Shown piece by piece: positions 60,984-64,000 of a stretch of 64,000 nt of DNA (position 1 is the first letter of the stretch; the number at the start of each line of letters is the position of its first letter). The notes beneath the pieces were generated by a model. The model was not told the DNA's origin. It ran no database searches and saw only the letters and a list, made by a program, of their open reading frames with translations. The position numbers and the translations under genes were made by a program. Source of the DNA: Butyrivibrio sp. AE3009 (lineage in GTDB: Bacteria > Bacillota > Clostridia > Lachnospirales > Lachnospiraceae). The DNA lies in the NCBI RefSeq assembly GCF_000420845.1, contig NZ_ATVS01000012.1:1-64000 (forward strand), given 5' to 3'.

Positions 60984-62881
60984 CTAAGTGGAGTTTCCCG
61001 TCTAGAGCAAATGGTGATACAGAAGGTTTTAATAATTCTGCATTAGAGTGGTTTAAAGGAAATCCATTGTGTGCTTTGGCAAGAGAAGTATGTCAGAATT
61101 CTCTTGATGCGCAGAATGACGATAACGATCCAGTTGAAATAGTGTTTAAAAAACATCTTGTAGATGCAGAAGATTTTCCGGGTATGGATGGGCTTAGAGA
61201 CGTGCTCTACAAATGTAGAGAGTTTTGGCCTGAGAAGGGAAATGAAAAGGCGCATACATTTATCGATAAGGCTTTATCAGATTATAACAGCGGAAAGATA
61301 AGTGTATTAAGAATAAGCGATTACAATACGACGGGCCTTGAAGGGGCTTATGATGAGGATTCAATCTCATCATGGAGAGGCCTTGTAAAAGGAAGTGCTT
61401 TTTCTGCTAAAGGTGGTAATAATGCCGCAGCCGGAAGTTTTGGTATAGGAAAATCAGCTCCATTTATAAATTCAAAATACCAGACCGTGTTCTATAGAAC
61501 ACAAAATCTACAAGGTGAGAAGGCAGTACAAGGCGTAGCTCATCTAATGGCTTTTAAGGATGAGTCATACGGAGATATGGACCCTGTGAGAAGGTCCGTG
61601 GGATACTTTGGTAATGCTGAAGGAAATATGCCTGTTCAAAAGATTGATGAGCTAGATCAAATCGATGTAAGGACAGAGACAGGTACCGATCTTTTTATTC
61701 CGGGATTTATTTCAACAATAGATGGAGATAATGATTGGAAAGAGTTGATGATCGGTGAAATCCTTGAGAATTTCCTGATGGCTATAGAGTACAACAATCT
61801 TAGCGTATCGATTGACGGGATAAAGATAGACAGAGATGCGTTAAAGTATATTGTAGGACGTTATTCGAAGTATGCTAAAAATGCAAACTCGTTCAACAGA
61901 ATTCTGCAGAGTGACGATGACAATGTTGTTGAAGAGGTGCTTGATTTTCACGGCCTTGGGCAGGCAAGATTGAGACTTATGTACGCGAATGATCTCAATA
62001 AGAAGATACTTATAGTTCGTAAGTCTGGAATGAAGATTGCAGAAATAAAGAATTTGCCAAAAGGCATATCTTATACCGGTATCCTAGAGCTTCAAGGCGA
62101 GAAGCTGAATGAGTATTTTAGAAATATGGAAAATCCTACTCATGATAAATGGGAGCCTAAGAGACATCCTCATCCGGACGGGGCTAAGCGATATAAGAAT
62201 GAACTTGAAGAGTGGGTAAGAGATACTATCAGAAAAAAGATTGAGGAGCAGGCAGGGGCTGAGTCTTTGATTGATACTGGTAATATGTTCAACTATTCAG
62301 GTGATTATGATGCTGGAGTGTCCAATCCTGATACGCCGCAGGAAAATGTTTTAGATACAACCAAATCTGTTGAAGTTGTCATGGGAAAGCCAAGAAGACG
62401 AAACACGAGCTCTAGTGCGGGTGACGATGACAATGGCGGATCAGGTAATAAAGCTGTCAAGGGAATGGTGGATAATGCTGGTAATCTGATGGGACATAGA
62501 AATGGCAAAGGAAAAAGGCCTTTAAATGCAACAGGTCGCAGAGGATTAGTAAGTGGCGAAGGAGAAGATTCCATGTATGCTGGCATGAGCAAAATTGCAG
62601 TGCATGCGAGAATTATAAGTGCTGGCAATGGCGAGAATAGGCTGATATTTACTCCTTCTGATGGAATGAAAAATGGAGAGATAAGTATTGTTGCAACAGG
62701 AGAGAATGGAAAGACAATGCCGCTAAACATTGACAGCATAGTTGATTCTTCTCACGAAACATGCATGAAGAATGGAAAGATTATCGTAAAGGACGTAAAT
62801 CCAGACGATAAGGTAGTTATATCTTTTAGAGTACATGGAAAACAAACATATGCGATGGGAGTTAATGTAAATGGAAATTAA
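60980..62881 (+). CDS. GHKL ATPase (HSP90/MutL/MORC-like)
   Basis: A 633-aa protein with the Bergerat ATP-binding fold. N-box: REVCQNSLDAQ (36-46, with Glu and Asn). A G1-like box is DYNTTGL (near 113). The G2 box is AAGSFGIGKSAPF (near 150), a typical ATP lid. A second alpha/beta domain follows, then a flexible Gly/Ser/Asn-rich stretch (about 470-540) and a C-terminal beta-rich domain. GHKL ATPases of the MutL/MORC type are known in bacterial restriction-linked operons. Start overlaps the EF-hand mini-gene; the end overlaps the next gene by 11 bases. It is the core of the cargo operon. Confidence 0.82.
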   Translation: MTKWSFPSRANGDTEGFNNSALEWFKGNPLCALAREVCQNSLDAQNDDNDPVEIVFKKHLVDAEDFPGMDGLRDVLYKCREFWPEKGNEKAHTFIDKALSDYNSGKISVLRISDYNTTGLEGAYDEDSISSWRGLVKGSAFSAKGGNNAAAGSFGIGKSAPFINSKYQTVFYRTQNLQGEKAVQGVAHLMAFKDESYGDMDPVRRSVGYFGNAEGNMPVQKIDELDQIDVRTETGTDLFIPGFISTIDGDNDWKELMIGEILENFLMAIEYNNLSVSIDGIKIDRDALKYIVGRYSKYAKNANSFNRILQSDDDNVVEEVLDFHGLGQARLRLMYANDLNKKILIVRKSGMKIAEIKNLPKGISYTGILELQGEKLNEYFRNMENPTHDKWEPKRHPHPDGAKRYKNELEEWVRDTIRKKIEEQAGAESLIDTGNMFNYSGDYDAGVSNPDTPQENVLDTTKSVEVVMGKPRRRNTSSSAGDDDNGGSGNKAVKGMVDNAGNLMGHRNGKGKRPLNATGRRGLVSGEGEDSMYAGMSKIAVHARIISAGNGENRLIFTPSDGMKNGEISIVATGENGKTMPLNIDSIVDSSHETCMKNGKIIVKDVNPDDKVVISFRVHGKQTYAMGVNVNGN

Positions 62882-63749
62882 AAATCGACTTTTTCCATAT
62901 CCTGTTTTATCAGTTGATAGTGATGATTATAGTGATAGCGAGTTTAGTGTTAATGCAGAGATTCTCGAACAGAACACAAACAACATTGTATTGAAATTCA
63001 ATATTAGTCTTGATAATAAAGGCTTAAAGAGACTTGTGGACAAGGGATTAGCGGAGTATGTGATTCATATAGAGTGCTCTACAACGGCATTTAGGACAAC
63101 AATTCGAACTTTTTCTCAGGAAGAAATTTACAGAATCTCCAATAGTAAAGTCAATGGCGACGTAAGTTTGCTCGGGATGGTTGTTTCAAAAGAGGAGATA
63201 CCCCATTTCAATAACGTCCTTCTAAATTCTGATTATGAGGATGCAGACATAACTATGCCTGAAGCGGCAATCATGGCATATTGTAATATGCCTAAGCTAC
63301 GAGTAATGAAGAACTACGAGGAGCTGGCTAACGAGGAATCACTGTTCAGTATCGTAAAGAGAACTGCTATTGATGAGTACGAGGAAACGCCAATTTCATT
63401 CTCTTTTGATCCTGACAGAATCAGGATTAGTGTTGGCGAAGGTGTATATAAAAGTTACGTGCAATTCAAAAATAACGTGCAGATGCAGCCTATGATACAT
63501 TCATTACTTCTTTTGCCAGCATTAGTAGAGATGGTGGACCTGCTTAGAACTCAGGGATATGAGGATTATGAAAGTTCAAGATGGTTCATGGCGTTTGAGA
63601 AGATGTACGACGCTAATGGCAAAGACTTTGTAAATGATGTTATTTATGGTGATCAGACAATAATGGATATTGCCCAGGAAATGTTGAGACTTCCAATAGG
63701 CAAAGCATTTGCGAATATCCCAGAACTGTTAGGAGAATCTGAAGAATGA
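62871..63749 (+). CDS. Partner protein of the GHKL ATPase, unknown family
   Basis: A 292-aa protein with an N-terminal beta-rich domain (NRLFPYPVLSVDSDDYSDSE, FRTTIRTFSQEE) and a helical C-terminal part (MIHSLLLLPALVEMVDLLRT). No motif is recognised. It overlaps the ATPase gene at its start and the next gene at its stop (ATGA), so strict co-translation and probably a complex are implied. Confidence 0.72.
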   Translation: MEIKNRLFPYPVLSVDSDDYSDSEFSVNAEILEQNTNNIVLKFNISLDNKGLKRLVDKGLAEYVIHIECSTTAFRTTIRTFSQEEIYRISNSKVNGDVSLLGMVVSKEEIPHFNNVLLNSDYEDADITMPEAAIMAYCNMPKLRVMKNYEELANEESLFSIVKRTAIDEYEETPISFSFDPDRIRISVGEGVYKSYVQFKNNVQMQPMIHSLLLLPALVEMVDLLRTQGYEDYESSRWFMAFEKMYDANGKDFVNDVIYGDQTIMDIAQEMLRLPIGKAFANIPELLGESEE

Positions 63750-64000
63750 AACTATATTTTATGAAACAGGATGCGTTAGATTTTTTCAAAGCTAATATGG
63801 ATAGATTATATGTGTATTATTACCAGGAAAAGACTAATGACTGGATGACGAGAGAATATGGAGATGATCCTTTTTCCTTTTTCATGGAAATTCCAGATTT
63901 TGAGCTGGCAAGTGTAAAAGATATGAGCATTGGTGAAGCTGATTTTAACAATTGTAAGATTTTATATGACAATCTTAGAAATGTTAGCGAATCACAGGCT
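63746..64000 (+). CDS. Next gene of the ATPase operon, cut by the window
   Basis: The first 85 codons (MKLYFMKQDALDFFKANMDR...) of a gene that runs off the right edge. It starts in an ATGA overlap with the preceding gene. Too little is visible for a family call. Confidence 0.7.
   Translation, partial: MKLYFMKQDALDFFKANMDRLYVYYYQEKTNDWMTREYGDDPFSFFMEIPDFELASVKDMSIGEADFNNCKILYDNLRNVSESQA

Overview
The window looks like a low-to-mid GC Gram-positive genome of the Lachnospiraceae, most like Butyrivibrio/Pseudobutyrivibrio or a close relative. This is inferred from strong AGGAGG ribosome sites, a SAM-I riboswitch before metK, many small lipoproteins with acidic linkers, a WXG-type secreted protein, and a Clostridia-type conjugative element with DUF5688/DUF4315/DUF4366-like, PcfB and Maff2 proteins. 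No rRNA is present, so the genus is an inference.

Bases 1-33,600 are chromosomal. Two lipoproteins come first. A minus-strand operon follows (two membrane proteins, a SprA-like putative metalloprotease, a GH2 glycosidase and a MATE exporter). Then come housekeeping genes: tex, SAM-riboswitch-controlled metK, dnaE, pfkA, a TrmH/SpoU methyltransferase, proC, a SleB-type wall hydrolase, a WXG-lysozyme fusion, a lipoprotein, argF behind ARG boxes, a 5'-truncated Ig-like protein, birA, coaX, dusB, a truncated RsiV-like lipoprotein, greA and lysS. The gaps between them are unusually rich in structure: a 327-bp near-palindrome, three related hairpins whose flanks or loops are conserved while the stems differ, a family of GGGGAC-tipped palindromes (one forms the 3' end of a broken gene), and three LytTR-like direct-repeat sites.

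Bases 33,800-64,000 are a mobile element, probably an integrative and conjugative element or integrated plasmid. Its maintenance module holds a DUF6462-like protein, ParA, ParB and two RepA_N-type initiators; four 23-bp iterons and an AT-rich stretch lie inside the larger rep gene. Next come an RHH protein, a membrane protein with a stand-alone HsdR-N-like nuclease, and an array of 15 tRNA genes interrupted by two XRE regulators and small ORFs. The transfer module runs from 43.4 to 55.7 kb: coupling protein, pilin-like, VirB6-like, PrgI-like and VirB4-like proteins, an NlpC/P60 hydrolase, a MobC-like protein and a MOBP relaxase. A folded four-way-junction RNA (or oriT) and ssb follow. No integrase or right end is visible, so the element continues past 64,000.

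The right end is cargo that looks like a defence island. A minus-strand pair encodes an HNH nuclease and a DGQHR (DndB-like) protein, behind repeated palindromic operators. On the plus strand lies a tightly coupled operon with a GHKL (MutL/HSP90/MORC-like) ATPase, an EF-hand-like mini-protein and several proteins I cannot place. It runs off the window and is the best candidate here for an undescribed system.
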